44,839 nt of DNA from UBA1189 sp045612065 (GCA_045612065.1 JAZKYH010000044.1:1-44839); one strand, 5' to 3'. Positions 17,893 to 25,859 are shown, counted from the first letter of the stretch. The notes: generated from the sequence alone by a model not told the origin. Numbers and translations are program-made.

Positions 17893-17990
17893 TTTAGGAG
17901 ATAAATGGAGATAAAGCCAATAGTTTACCGTATACAAATCATTTGGCCTTTAACTCCTCAAGAGCGAAGCGATATCTCCCTTCAACTACT
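17893..17990. repeat. Dispersed intergenic repeat, family 1, copy C
   Basis: GGAGATAAAGCCAAT (17907-17921) is identical to copy B. TTTAACTCCTCAAGAGCG (17949-17966) plus ATATCTCC (17972-17979) matches copy A. The element ends about 20 bp before the aroQ start codon and so forms its leader. Confidence 0.75.
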
Positions 17991-18007
17991 TATAAATGAT
18001 ATAAACA

Positions 18008-18439
18008 ATGGCAGATAAGAAACAGATATTGGTACTCAATGGCCCTAACTTGAACTTGCTGGGCAAGCGTGAGCCGGGTATCTATGGCAATGACTCTATG
18101 GAGAGCGCTTTTGCGGTATTGCAAGAGCGGTTCCCTGATGTGCAGCTCGAGTATTACCAGTCGAACGTAGAGGGTGAGCTCATCAACAAACTGCACGAAG
18201 TGGGCTTTTCATACGATGGCATAGTCTTCAATGCCGGTTCCTATACGCACACCTCAGTGGCATTGCACGATGCCATCAAGGCCATCAATACGCCTGTAGT
18301 AGAGGTACACATCTCCAATGTATATCAGCGCGAAACCTATCGCCACACATCACTCATCACGGGTGCTTGCGTGGGTGTGATAGGTGGTTTTGGTATGGAT
18401 TCATACCGATTGGCGATAGAAGCAATCTTGGCATTATGA
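18008..18439 (+). CDS. aroQ: 3-dehydroquinate dehydratase, type II
   Basis: AroQ converts 3-dehydroquinate to 3-dehydroshikimate in the shikimate pathway, as a dodecamer. The family blocks LVLNGPNLNLLGKREPGIYG, FNAGSYTHTSVALHDAI, EVHISNVYQRE and TGACVGVIGGFG are all present. The catalytic tyrosine is Y24 or nearby in the first block, and the catalytic histidine is in EVHISN. The length of 143 residues is normal. Its stop overlaps the next gene's start (ATGA), implying translational coupling. Confidence 0.96.
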   Translation: MADKKQILVLNGPNLNLLGKREPGIYGNDSMESAFAVLQERFPDVQLEYYQSNVEGELINKLHEVGFSYDGIVFNAGSYTHTSVALHDAIKAINTPVVEVHISNVYQRETYRHTSLITGACVGVIGGFGMDSYRLAIEAILAL

Positions 18440-19074
18440 CGCATCACGAAGCAATAGAGGCATATATCTTGCAGCATATGGATGAGGAGAGCGACTACCT
18501 GAAGGCGCTCTATCGTCAGGCACACCTGAAACTCATCAATCCCCGCATGACATCAGGTCACCTGCAGGGCCGTTTGCTCAAGATGTTGGTGCAGCTTGCC
18601 CGTCCCCAGCGTGTGCTCGAGATTGGCACCTTTGCTGGTTACTCGGCACTCTGTATGGCCGAGGGCTTGGGAGAGGGAGCCTTGCTGCATACCTATGAGA
18701 TTGACGATGAGTTGGAGGACTTCACTCGTCCTTGGATTGAAAACTCGCCTTATGGCGACAAGGTGTGCTTCCACATCGGCAATGCACTTGAAGAGGTGCC
18801 TCAATTGGACGAAGTGTTTGACTTCGTGTTCATGGATGGCGACAAGCGTCAATATATGGAATACTACGAGATGATACTCCAGCACACCTCGCCCGGTGCA
18901 CTCATCTTGGCCGACAATACCCTGTGGGATGGTCACGTAGTAGACAAAGCCTACCAGAACGACCGTCAGACGGTGGCCATCAATGAGTTCAACGCCTTTG
19001 TAGCTGCTGACATGAGAGTCGAGAAGCTCATACTTCCCCTACGTGACGGCCTTACGATGATAAGAAAGAAATAA
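18436..19074 (+). CDS. Class I SAM-dependent O-methyltransferase (family 3, COMT-like)
   Basis: The 212-residue protein has the AdoMet-binding block RVLEIGTFAGYSALCMA. Metal and catalytic region signatures are FVFMDGDKRQYMEYYE and LADNTLWDGHV, as in cation-dependent O-methyltransferases of PF01596. The ATG overlaps the aroQ stop. A longer frame into aroQ exists but has no family similarity. The natural methyl acceptor is unknown; broad catechol-like substrates are common in the family. Confidence 0.9.
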   Translation: MTHHEAIEAYILQHMDEESDYLKALYRQAHLKLINPRMTSGHLQGRLLKMLVQLARPQRVLEIGTFAGYSALCMAEGLGEGALLHTYEIDDELEDFTRPWIENSPYGDKVCFHIGNALEEVPQLDEVFDFVFMDGDKRQYMEYYEMILQHTSPGALILADNTLWDGHVVDKAYQNDRQTVAINEFNAFVAADMRVEKLILPLRDGLTMIRKK

Positions 19075-19139
19075 GAATTAATGTTGAGAATTGAGAGTGC
19101 CATCCGGAGGGCAGTCAAATTGAAAAATGAAAATTAATG
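19075..19139. repeat. Dispersed repeat, family 3, with CCATCCGGAGG core
   Basis: A GAATTAATGTTGAGAATTGA left arm and an AAATTGAAAAATGAAAATTA right arm surround CCATCCGGAGG (19100-19110). The same 11-bp core and similar arms occur inside trmN6 (21798-21889). Here the element is intergenic, directly after the O-methyltransferase stop. Confidence 0.65.
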
Positions 19140-19188
19140 CCTAACCCATAAACCCATAACCAATAATAATAAATAGTAAATTATATAG

Positions 19189-19521
19189 ATGGAATCAACC
19201 AGACAAAGTAAAATTGCTCGTCTCATCCAGAAGGAACTGAGCGAGATATTCCTTTTGCAAGCCAAGTCAATGAATGGCGTACTCGTATCGGTGACATCGG
19301 TAAGCGTGAGCCCCGACCTCAGCATTGCGCGTGCACACATCAGCGTGTTCCCCTCGGAGCGTGGTGCTGAGATTGTGAAGAACTTGACTGCCAACATGCG
19401 TGCCATTCGCTACGAGTTGGGTGGACGCTTGCGCCATCAGTTGCGCATCATCCCCGAATTGAAGTTCTTCGTTGACGACTCGCTCGACTACTTGGAGCGC
19501 ATTGATGAGTTGTTGAAGTAA
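19189..19521 (+). CDS. rbfA: Ribosome-binding factor A
   Basis: RbfA is a small KH-fold protein that helps late 16S rRNA and 30S maturation. The 110-residue sequence has the family features: basic N-terminal helix with RQSKIARLIQKELSEIF, VSVTSVSVSPDLSIARAHIS, and the late block LRHQLRIIPELKFFVDDSLD. The permease gene begins 9 bp after its stop, the usual rbfA-permease order in Bacteroidetes. Confidence 0.94.
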   Translation: MESTRQSKIARLIQKELSEIFLLQAKSMNGVLVSVTSVSVSPDLSIARAHISVFPSERGAEIVKNLTANMRAIRYELGGRLRHQLRIIPELKFFVDDSLDYLERIDELLK

Positions 19522-19530
19522 TATCGCCTC

Positions 19531-20760
19531 GTGAACTGCGCACTCTACATAGCCCGTCGTTATCTCTTCTCCAAGAAGTCGCACAACGCTATCAACATCA
19601 TCTCGGGAATCTCCGTGTGTGGCGTTGCGTTGGCTACGTTGGCTTTGGTGTGCACGCTCTCGGTGTTCAATGGCTTCCACGACCTGATATCGAGCTTCTT
19701 TACTCACTTTGACCCCGACTTGAAGGTAGAAGCCATCAAGGGCAAGACCTTTACCCCCGACTCGGCAACCATGGCAGATATACGTGCCTTGCCTGGTGTT
19801 GAGGTACTGAGTCTCACTTTGGAGGACAATGCCATGGCCAAGTATAAGGGCCAGCAAGTCATGATCACCATCAAAGGTGTGGACGATAATTTCCAGGCCT
19901 TGACCCATATCGAAGAGATTCTATATGGCAATCCCGAGTTCAAGCTCTACGATGAAGTAGTCGACTATGGTGTGCTGGGTATACAGTTGATGTATACCTT
20001 AGGCACCGGTTTCGACCCCTACGACCCGGTAGAGGTGTATGCCCCTCGTCGAGGAGTCAAAGTGAACCTCTCTAACCCGATGTCCAGCTTTCATCGCGAG
20101 CCGCTCTACCTTCCGGGCAATGTGCTCAACATCAACGATGCACGCTACGCCTCATCCTATGTCGTTACCTCCTTGGACTATGCCCGCAGGCTGTTCGACT
20201 ATGATACCGAGGTGTCATCCATCGAGGTGCGCCTGTCGCCCAAGGCCAATGCCGCCAAGGTGAAGCAGAGCATAGCAACCATCATGGGTGAGGACTACAC
20301 GGTGAAGAACCGTTATGAGCAGCAGGCAGCCACGTTCAAGGTCGTGGAGATAGAGAAGTTTGTTACCTACCTCTTCCTCTGCTTCATCCTGATGGTAGCT
20401 TGTTTCAACATCATCAGTTCAGTGTCGATGCTTATCCTCGACAAGCAGTCCAATGCCGAGACCCTGCGTAGCCTCGGTGCTACCGATGGATTTGTGGCTC
20501 GCATCTTCATTTATGAAGGAAACCTCATTGCTCTGCTCGGAGCGGTGGTAGGCCTTGTCTTGGGTATTGTGCTGTGCTTGTTGCAGCAAGAGTTTGGGCT
20601 TATCAGCCTTGGTGGGGGCGGACAGTTTGTGGTCGATGCCTATCCTGTCAGAGTGAAGTTTTCCGACCTCCTTCTCGTCTTGGTGTCGGTGGTTGCAGTG
20701 AGCGCCCTCTCTGTATGGCTGCCCATCAAGATTCTTAACAAGTATTTTTTGAAGAAGTAG
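19531..20760 (+). CDS. FtsX-type ABC transporter permease, LolC/LolE-like
   Basis: The 409-residue protein has one N-terminal membrane helix (INIISGISVCGVALATLALV), a large periplasmic MacB-like domain (about 45-260) and three C-terminal helices (FVTYLFLCFILMVACFNIIS, LIALLGAVVGLVLGIVL, LLVLVSVVAVSALSVWLP). This is the type VII ABC topology used for lipoprotein release to LolA. The start codon is GTG, nine bases after rbfA. No ATPase gene is adjacent. Lipoprotein export is the most likely role. Confidence 0.88.
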   Translation: MNCALYIARRYLFSKKSHNAINIISGISVCGVALATLALVCTLSVFNGFHDLISSFFTHFDPDLKVEAIKGKTFTPDSATMADIRALPGVEVLSLTLEDNAMAKYKGQQVMITIKGVDDNFQALTHIEEILYGNPEFKLYDEVVDYGVLGIQLMYTLGTGFDPYDPVEVYAPRRGVKVNLSNPMSSFHREPLYLPGNVLNINDARYASSYVVTSLDYARRLFDYDTEVSSIEVRLSPKANAAKVKQSIATIMGEDYTVKNRYEQQAATFKVVEIEKFVTYLFLCFILMVACFNIISSVSMLILDKQSNAETLRSLGATDGFVARIFIYEGNLIALLGAVVGLVLGIVLCLLQQEFGLISLGGGGQFVVDAYPVRVKFSDLLLVLVSVVAVSALSVWLPIKILNKYFLKK

Positions 20761-20765
20761 TTCCT

Positions 20766-21503
20766 ATGCGTAATACCCTCCTTTTCTTCCTGTCACTTCT
20801 CTTCGTGCTTCCTTGTTCAGCTTTGGAGGCACCGGATAGTGTCGCTGTAAAGTCCAATTTCAAGCTCGGCGAAATCATTATGCCCCTATCATTGATAGGA
20901 GCCGGCACGCTGGGCTTTGTAGAGCCCATAAAGAGCTCCCGTTACGAGGTGCGCGACTTCCTCAATGACTGGCGTGGCGATCATCGCACAGAAGTAGACG
21001 ATTATCTGCAATACGTCCCGCTTGCCTCTATCTATGGATGCAGTCTGCTCGGTGCAGAGGCCAAGCACAACTACGTGGACCGCACGTTGGAGTTGGCCAC
21101 TTCGTACGTGGCACTCGGTGTCATTGTCAATGGTATCAAGTATACGGTGCGTACGCCTCGTCCCGATGGCTCAGCCGACAATTCATTCCCCTCGGGTCAT
21201 ACGGCTACCACCTTCATGGGTGCCGAGTTGGTGCGCATCGAGTATGGTGAGGACTATCCTTGGCTTGCCGTGGGAGCCTATACCATAGCCACTACGGTGG
21301 GAGTGTTGCGTGTGTATAACGAGCGCCACTGGTTTACCGATGTCTTTGCCGGTGCTGGTGTGGGCATCTTGAGTGCCCGCATAGGTTACTGGCTGTTACC
21401 CTATACCAAGCGGGCGATGCACCGCCTCACAGGTTGGGAGGTCTTTGTCACACCCACAGCATCGACCGAAGGTGCTGCCCTAAATGCTGTTGTTCGATTT
21501 TGA
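20766..21503 (+). CDS. PAP2-family phosphatase, secreted or membrane-associated
   Basis: A signal peptide (MRNTLLFFLSLLFVLPCSA) precedes a PAP2/acid phosphatase domain. The three motifs are KYTVRTPRP, PSGHTATTF and RVYNERHWFTDVFAG, with the catalytic histidines in the second and third. Family members dephosphorylate phosphatidate, undecaprenyl diphosphate or lipid A. Substrate cannot be assigned. The 245-residue gene lies 5 bp after the permease and overlaps trmN6 by 4 bp, so the three are probably co-transcribed. Confidence 0.9.
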   Translation: MRNTLLFFLSLLFVLPCSALEAPDSVAVKSNFKLGEIIMPLSLIGAGTLGFVEPIKSSRYEVRDFLNDWRGDHRTEVDDYLQYVPLASIYGCSLLGAEAKHNYVDRTLELATSYVALGVIVNGIKYTVRTPRPDGSADNSFPSGHTATTFMGAELVRIEYGEDYPWLAVGAYTIATTVGVLRVYNERHWFTDVFAGAGVGILSARIGYWLLPYTKRAMHRLTGWEVFVTPTASTEGAALNAVVRF

Positions 21504-22285
21504 AGCCCTCGTTCACATTCAAGCAGTTTGCCATCTGCCAGGATCGTTGTGCAATGAAGGTCGGTACCGATGGCGTCTTGCTCGGAGCATGGGCGAGGGT
21601 AGAGCACTGTAGCCGTGTTCTTGACATGGGTACAGGCACAGGCCTCGTGGCCCTCATGGCTGCTCAGCGTAGCGGTGCCCATATCGTAGCCATCGACCTT
21701 GATACCGATGCCGTGGCGCAAGCCACTGAAAATGTATTAGCCTCCCCTTGGGCCGACCGTATACAAGTGGTAGAGGCCGACGCACGTGAACTTGCTCAAT
21801 GGAGAATGGATAATGGAGAATGGATAATGGAGAACGAATCATCCCATCCGGAGGCCAATTGTCAATTGTCAATTCTCAATTCTCAATTCCCTTTCGACGC
21901 TCTCCTCTGCAACCCCCCCTTCTTCGAGAACTCCCTGAAGTGTCCCGACTCGGCACGCACGATGGCTCGCCACACCGATACGCTAAGCTTCGACGAGCTG
22001 GCCCGCAGTGCAGCCCGCCTCTTGGCACCCGAGGGTGAGCTCTCTGTAGTTATCCCCTACGACCGCGCTCACGACATGACCGTCAGCTGCGCCTGCCATG
22101 GACTCTTCGCTACGCGCCAGACCATCGTAGTGCCCGTCGAGGGAGGTAAACCCAAGCGCATTCTTATGGCATTCAATCGAGAGGGAGCCGCACACTCCGT
22201 CGAGACGCTCTGCATACAAGATAAGCAACGCCAATATACCCCCGCTTACATCCGTCTCGTCGAGGACTTCTATCTGAAGATGTAG
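21500..22285 (+). CDS. trmN6: tRNA1(Val) adenine-37 N6-methyltransferase-like, carrying a repeat insert
   Basis: The AdoMet block VLDMGTGTGLVALMAAQ, acidic IDLDTDAVAQA and catalytic NPPFF (LLCNPPFFENS) are those of TrmN6/YfiC. The family N-terminus FTFKQFAICQDRCAMKVGTDGVLLGAWA starts just after a TTG at 21500, which overlaps the PAP2 stop (TTGA). An upstream ATG at 21434 would add residues encoded in PAP2 with no similarity, so TTG is favoured. About 30 residues between ELAQ and PFDALLCNPPFF are encoded by a dispersed repeat (21798-21889). Without it the spacing to NPPFF is normal. The catalytic motifs are intact, so activity may be kept. Confidence 0.88.
   Translation: MKPSFTFKQFAICQDRCAMKVGTDGVLLGAWARVEHCSRVLDMGTGTGLVALMAAQRSGAHIVAIDLDTDAVAQATENVLASPWADRIQVVEADARELAQWRMDNGEWIMENESSHPEANCQLSILNSQFPFDALLCNPPFFENSLKCPDSARTMARHTDTLSFDELARSAARLLAPEGELSVVIPYDRAHDMTVSCACHGLFATRQTIVVPVEGGKPKRILMAFNREGAAHSVETLCIQDKQRQYTPAYIRLVEDFYLKM
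21798..21889. repeat. Dispersed repeat, family 3, inserted in frame in trmN6
   Basis: The left part is three units of AATGGAGAATGGAT type (21798-21834), the core is CCATCCGGAGG (21844-21854), and the right part is CAATTGTCAATT and CAATTCTCAATT units (21856-21889). The element keeps the reading frame open. It shares its core with the intergenic copy at 19075-19139. Confidence 0.8.
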
Positions 22286-23024
22286 GGACTCTTCCCTGAA
22301 TCTCATTACGAAAAAAGTAAATTATCAGAAAGTCTATTGGTTCCGTCTGAAGTCAATAGACAAGAGCGTAGTATGAAATGATTCTTCGGTAGCTACCGCG
22401 TTGAACTTCGCTAACTATCGCTCCACACCTCGCTAACTACCGAGGCTTTCCGCGGTAGTTACGCTGCATTAATGAACTCATTCCCGTTTCATCAGATGTC
22501 CGTTGCGACGAAGAATAGTCTTTGCTCGCTTTGAAAAAACAAAGTAAAACTTTGCTTTTCTCAATCACTTCTTATATCTTTGTCCTTGTCTTTCCGTAGG
22601 GCTTAGCGTAGCCTGCAAGGAAGGGTACTTTTTTAAGGGTGTTATTGAAATTATCTTCTTAGTTTGAATTCTCGCAAAATTCCAATGGAACGAAGATGAT
22701 GGCAGTAGCACCACATCGGTTTGATTTATCACCCTATGAACTTTGTTCTTAGGGAATACGATATTTCAATAAGGTGTGGGCTATTGTCTTATCCGTTCCA
22801 AAGGCAATGCGAGAAGCCTAAACTGGGGGTGAGACAATATGTACCTACACCCTATTTTTATTTAAAGGCCAAACTTGGGTACAGAGAGGCGATGAGGAGG
22901 ACATAACAAATTTTAAGAACAGACAGTAATGTATTAGACATTTATGTAGAGAGTTTTATCAATATATGGATGTGGCTGGATTTAAAACAATAAGATTTAT
23001 AAACTGCTAATAAACAATATCTCA
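22286..23024. other. 739-bp leader/intergenic region with palindromic repeats, no convincing gene
   Basis: The left third has a cluster of related blocks: CGGTAGCTACCG (about 22389), TCGCTAACTATCG and TCGCTAACTACCG (about 22408-22442), and CGCGGTAGTTACGC (about 22451). Some are inverted relative to each other. A strong promoter match sits at 22551-22582. From about 22640 to the next ATG the DNA is AT-rich, like the 5' half of the downstream gene. A 61-codon frame at 22721-22906 has no recognisable similarity. Confidence 0.6.
22551..22582 (+). promoter_or_regulatory. Consensus promoter about 440 bp before the surface protein gene
   Basis: TTTG (22551-22554), 20 bp, then TATCTTTG (22575-22582) is an exact match to the Bacteroidetes housekeeping promoter. 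If it serves the gene at 23025, the mRNA has a leader of more than 400 nt. It could alternatively belong to an unrecognised small RNA. Confidence 0.6.
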
Positions 23025-25598
23025 ATGAAAAGAAAATTTTTACTTATACTCAGTGTTCTGTTAAGTAGTTCATATATTATGCTAGCAGAATCAGGAAAAG
23101 ATGTTACATCTTTATATGTAATTAATCCGAACTTTAGTTATTGGAATGGGTATGAAGGATGGACAACAACAACGGGAGCCATAAACAACCAGTTGAATAA
23201 TAACATGAGTGATGGTTACTATCTAACGGACTATTTTTGGGAAAATTGGAATCAAACGCCATTTGTCGGTAAGATGTACCAGACGTTACACGTTCCTAAT
23301 GGTGTTTACGAACTTAGTATTTCAGCTTTTTCTATGATGGATTCAGAAGGTAGAACCAGTAAGTATGATACGTACGTCTACGCCAATACAAGCATGACAA
23401 AAGTTGGATATACAGATCGTTATACGGTGAGGACCATCGTGACTGATGGCATCTTGGAAATTGGTATCGGTATGCCTACTTTCAAACAAGATTGGGTGGC
23501 TATAGACAATGTTAAGCTTACATATTTTGAAGAGTCATACGATTTGTATTTTGAGGTGTTGAATGAACTTGCTGATTTTGCTGCAGATATTCCAAGTTTA
23601 GGGACTCTGCAAGAAGCTGCAGTAAATACACTTGATAGCATAACGGTAGAAATTTGGGGTGAAATCTCAGAAGATATCAGTAGTTTGGTTGTGGCATATG
23701 AAAAAGTATCAGATGCCTTAGCTACTGCGATGCATTCATATAGTAATTATGAACAATTGTATTCTGCATATTGTAAGCTAGGAATAGTTATCAAAAACAG
23801 TGTCAATATTTCTTTACGTGAGGACGCTATAGCTTTATACAATAAGGCAGAAAAGGCTTATCAAGAATTAAACCTTGGTAATGAAGAGGTACAAATCTTG
23901 ATTGAAGAAATAGAAAAAATGAATGTTATGTTAAAGGTTCCTGATATGTCTGGTGCGACTGACGAGAATCCTATTGACGTAACAGGATTTATAAATAATC
24001 CAAAGTACGAGGAATATAACAACGATTGGTTAGGCAATGGTTGGTTAATGCATTTGGATTATCATAATGTGGAATTCTATAATGAGAACTTCTATTACTA
24101 CCAAACATTAACGGGACTCCCAGATGGTATGTACAAAGTGGAAATGCAGGGCTTTTATCGCCCGGGAACAGCACTCGGGGCTTATAATCTATATGCTAAA
24201 AATGATAAAACAAAGTTTTATGCAAGGCTTTTTGCAGAGACATCGGAAGTGAAGCATTCTACATATCTGCAATCGATAATATCTGAGGCGAGTTCATATA
24301 TGCTTAGTGATGATGACAAGAGGTTGTCTGATGGAAGATATGTTCCAAACTCAATGGGAGGAGCGTATGGATATTTCTCACAAGGCTTATACCAAAATTA
24401 CATATACGTATATGTAACTGGAGGCACACTTACTATTGGCTTGGAGAAAGACCATTTGATAGTTGATGATTGGACAATCTTTACAAATTGGTCTCTTACT
24501 TATTATGGAGAAAATAGTAGCCATGTGTCTGGTGATGCAAGTGGAAAGTATACGATAAAGTATACTGTCGATGGTACTGTCATTGCTAACCAAGATGTTG
24601 CACCAGGAATGCCTATTGAGAACTTAGGGGTTACTCCAGAGAAGGAAGGATATACATTTGTTGATTGGAAAGGCATGCTTGATACTATGCCTAACAATGA
24701 TGTTACTGTTAGTGCCTCATTTGCTATTAATAAGTATCTTGTGACCTTTAAGCTTGACGATGAGGTTATCTACTCTGAGAATCTTCCTTATGGTGTAAAG
24801 ATTACTGCTCCTGAGGCTCCCGAGAAGGAGGGACATTCTTTTACTGGTTGGGGTAAGGTAGCCGCTACAGTACCTGCAAGTGACGTGACTTATGAGGGTA
24901 CATATACCGTGAACAAATATGTGCTGACCTTCATGGCCGACGAAGAGATTGTACAAAGTGGCGAGGTGGATTATGGTACAGCTATCGTAGCCCCCACCGC
25001 ACCATCCAAGGAGGGTCATACCTTTGTGGAGTGGACTAATCTCCCCAGCACCATGCCTGCCGAGTCTGTAATCGTTACTGGTACCTATGCTGTAAACTAC
25101 TACACAGTAATCTTCAAGGTTGGTGATGAGGTTATCTACTCTGAGAGCCTTCCTTATGGTGTAGAGATTACTGCTCCTGAGGCTCCCGCGAAGGAGGGAC
25201 ACTCTTTTACTGGTTGGGGTAAGGTAGCCGCTACAGTACCTGCAAGTGACGTGACATATGAAGGTGGCTATATCGCGAATAACTATATCGTGTACTATTA
25301 TGTGGGGGATGAGTTAGTGCATACCGATGAGGTCGCTTATGGCGAGGCTATCCCTGAATACGTCTACAAACCCACTATCGATGGCGATGTTTTTGTAGGC
25401 TGGGTAGGCGATACTTATGAGACTATGCCGGCACACGACGTTGTCTATACGGCAAACATTGAGACTGGTATCGACAATTCTAAATTCAGGACTCAGAATT
25501 CAGAACTCATCTACGATCTCCACGGTCGCCGCATCACCGACACCGAGGGTCTTAAGGGTATCTACATCGTGAATGGGAAAAAAGTTGTGATTAAGTGA
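23025..25598 (+). CDS. Secreted surface protein with lectin-like domains, five InlB-type repeats and a T9SS-like tail
   Basis: A signal peptide (about 1-21) is followed by a galactose-binding-like domain (about 30-168), a helical region (170-305) and a second beta domain (about 315-495). The second domain shares blocks with the C-terminal lectin-like domain of the metalloprotease at 14804 (RYVPNSMGGAYGYFSQGLYQ against RYIPNDMLAASRYFKKGLYE). Five repeats of about 61 residues (507-815) follow, with the Listeria-Bacteroides/InlB B-repeat pattern (YG..I..P..P.KEGHTF..W). The tail ends GIYIVNGKKVVIK. Ten residues before the tail (SKFRTQNSEL) come from a dispersed repeat. The 5' half is AT-rich and the 3' half resembles the rest of the window, so the gene looks mosaic. 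A role in adhesion is inferred only from the domains. Confidence 0.82.
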   Translation: MKRKFLLILSVLLSSSYIMLAESGKDVTSLYVINPNFSYWNGYEGWTTTTGAINNQLNNNMSDGYYLTDYFWENWNQTPFVGKMYQTLHVPNGVYELSISAFSMMDSEGRTSKYDTYVYANTSMTKVGYTDRYTVRTIVTDGILEIGIGMPTFKQDWVAIDNVKLTYFEESYDLYFEVLNELADFAADIPSLGTLQEAAVNTLDSITVEIWGEISEDISSLVVAYEKVSDALATAMHSYSNYEQLYSAYCKLGIVIKNSVNISLREDAIALYNKAEKAYQELNLGNEEVQILIEEIEKMNVMLKVPDMSGATDENPIDVTGFINNPKYEEYNNDWLGNGWLMHLDYHNVEFYNENFYYYQTLTGLPDGMYKVEMQGFYRPGTALGAYNLYAKNDKTKFYARLFAETSEVKHSTYLQSIISEASSYMLSDDDKRLSDGRYVPNSMGGAYGYFSQGLYQNYIYVYVTGGTLTIGLEKDHLIVDDWTIFTNWSLTYYGENSSHVSGDASGKYTIKYTVDGTVIANQDVAPGMPIENLGVTPEKEGYTFVDWKGMLDTMPNNDVTVSASFAINKYLVTFKLDDEVIYSENLPYGVKITAPEAPEKEGHSFTGWGKVAATVPASDVTYEGTYTVNKYVLTFMADEEIVQSGEVDYGTAIVAPTAPSKEGHTFVEWTNLPSTMPAESVIVTGTYAVNYYTVIFKVGDEVIYSESLPYGVEITAPEAPAKEGHSFTGWGKVAATVPASDVTYEGGYIANNYIVYYYVGDELVHTDEVAYGEAIPEYVYKPTIDGDVFVGWVGDTYETMPAHDVVYTANIETGIDNSKFRTQNSELIYDLHGRRITDTEGLKGIYIVNGKKVVIK
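24548..25470 (+). repeat. Five tandem 183-bp coding repeats
   Basis: Units begin near 24548, 24731, 24914, 25097 and 25280. Units 2 and 4 are almost identical at DNA level over about 160 bp (24749-24905 and 25115-25265), while units 1, 3 and 5 differ more. This points to recent duplication or gene conversion between alternate units and makes copy-number change likely. Confidence 0.8.
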
Positions 25599-25654
25599 GA
25601 GCAGAGAACTGCTTGCAGGACTATGCCAAGCGTGAACAACTAAAACGAAGTTAA
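25571..25654 (+). repeat. 3' module shared with the metalloprotease gene
   Basis: This is the partner of 17760-17873. The final codons (AAAGTTGTGATTAAGTGAG) and the block at 25631-25654 are the same in both places, separated by partly conserved sequence. Confidence 0.75.
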
Positions 25655-25690
25655 AGTTGTGATAAAGTAGCACATTCACAATACACAAAT

Positions 25691-25729
25691 ACACTACGGG
25701 GCGCAGAACAATCTGTGCCCCGTAGTGTA
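25691..25729. terminator. Strong hairpin after the surface protein gene
   Basis: TACACTACGGGGC pairs with GCCCCGTAGTGTA, with an inner CAGA/TCTG extension around a 4-base loop. It lies about 95 bp past the stop. No clear T tract follows, but the stem is long and GC-rich. Confidence 0.7.
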
Positions 25730-25784
25730 TAAAGTATGGAAAAGAACAAATAAACTTAACTTCGTTGAGTTTCTGCCTCGCTCA

Positions 25785-25812
25785 GTAATAGAAAAGCCTA
25801 CTTTTCTATTAC
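25785..25812. repeat. 12-bp perfect inverted repeat
   Basis: GTAATAGAAAAG pairs with CTTTTCTATTAC around the loop CCTA. It lies just upstream of the tandem promoter elements and may be part of the same mobile promoter-bearing repeat. Confidence 0.55.
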
Positions 25813-25827
25813 GTTCGCTCGTTGAAA

Positions 25828-25859
25828 CTTGTCTTTCCTCTCGGCTTGCACTAATTTTA
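25828..25859 (+). promoter_or_regulatory. Upstream, degenerate copy of the repeated promoter element
   Basis: CTTG, 20 bp, then TAATTTTA. A 21-bp stretch (25838-25858) is identical to 25921-25941 in the downstream copy. The last base of the -7 box is A and not G, so this copy is probably weaker. Confidence 0.55.

Noticed and set aside
21434..21499. Upstream ATG for trmN6
   Set aside because: It would lie inside PAP2 and encode a cysteine-rich stretch with no family similarity; the TTG at 21500 fits the family start.
22721..22906. 61-codon open frame upstream of the surface protein gene
   Set aside because: It has no recognisable similarity or ribosome-binding site, and its composition is like the surrounding AT-rich leader.
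24548..25470. Tandem repeats considered as a CRISPR array
   Set aside because: Units are 183 bp, fully coding and without spacer structure; no cas genes are present in the window.
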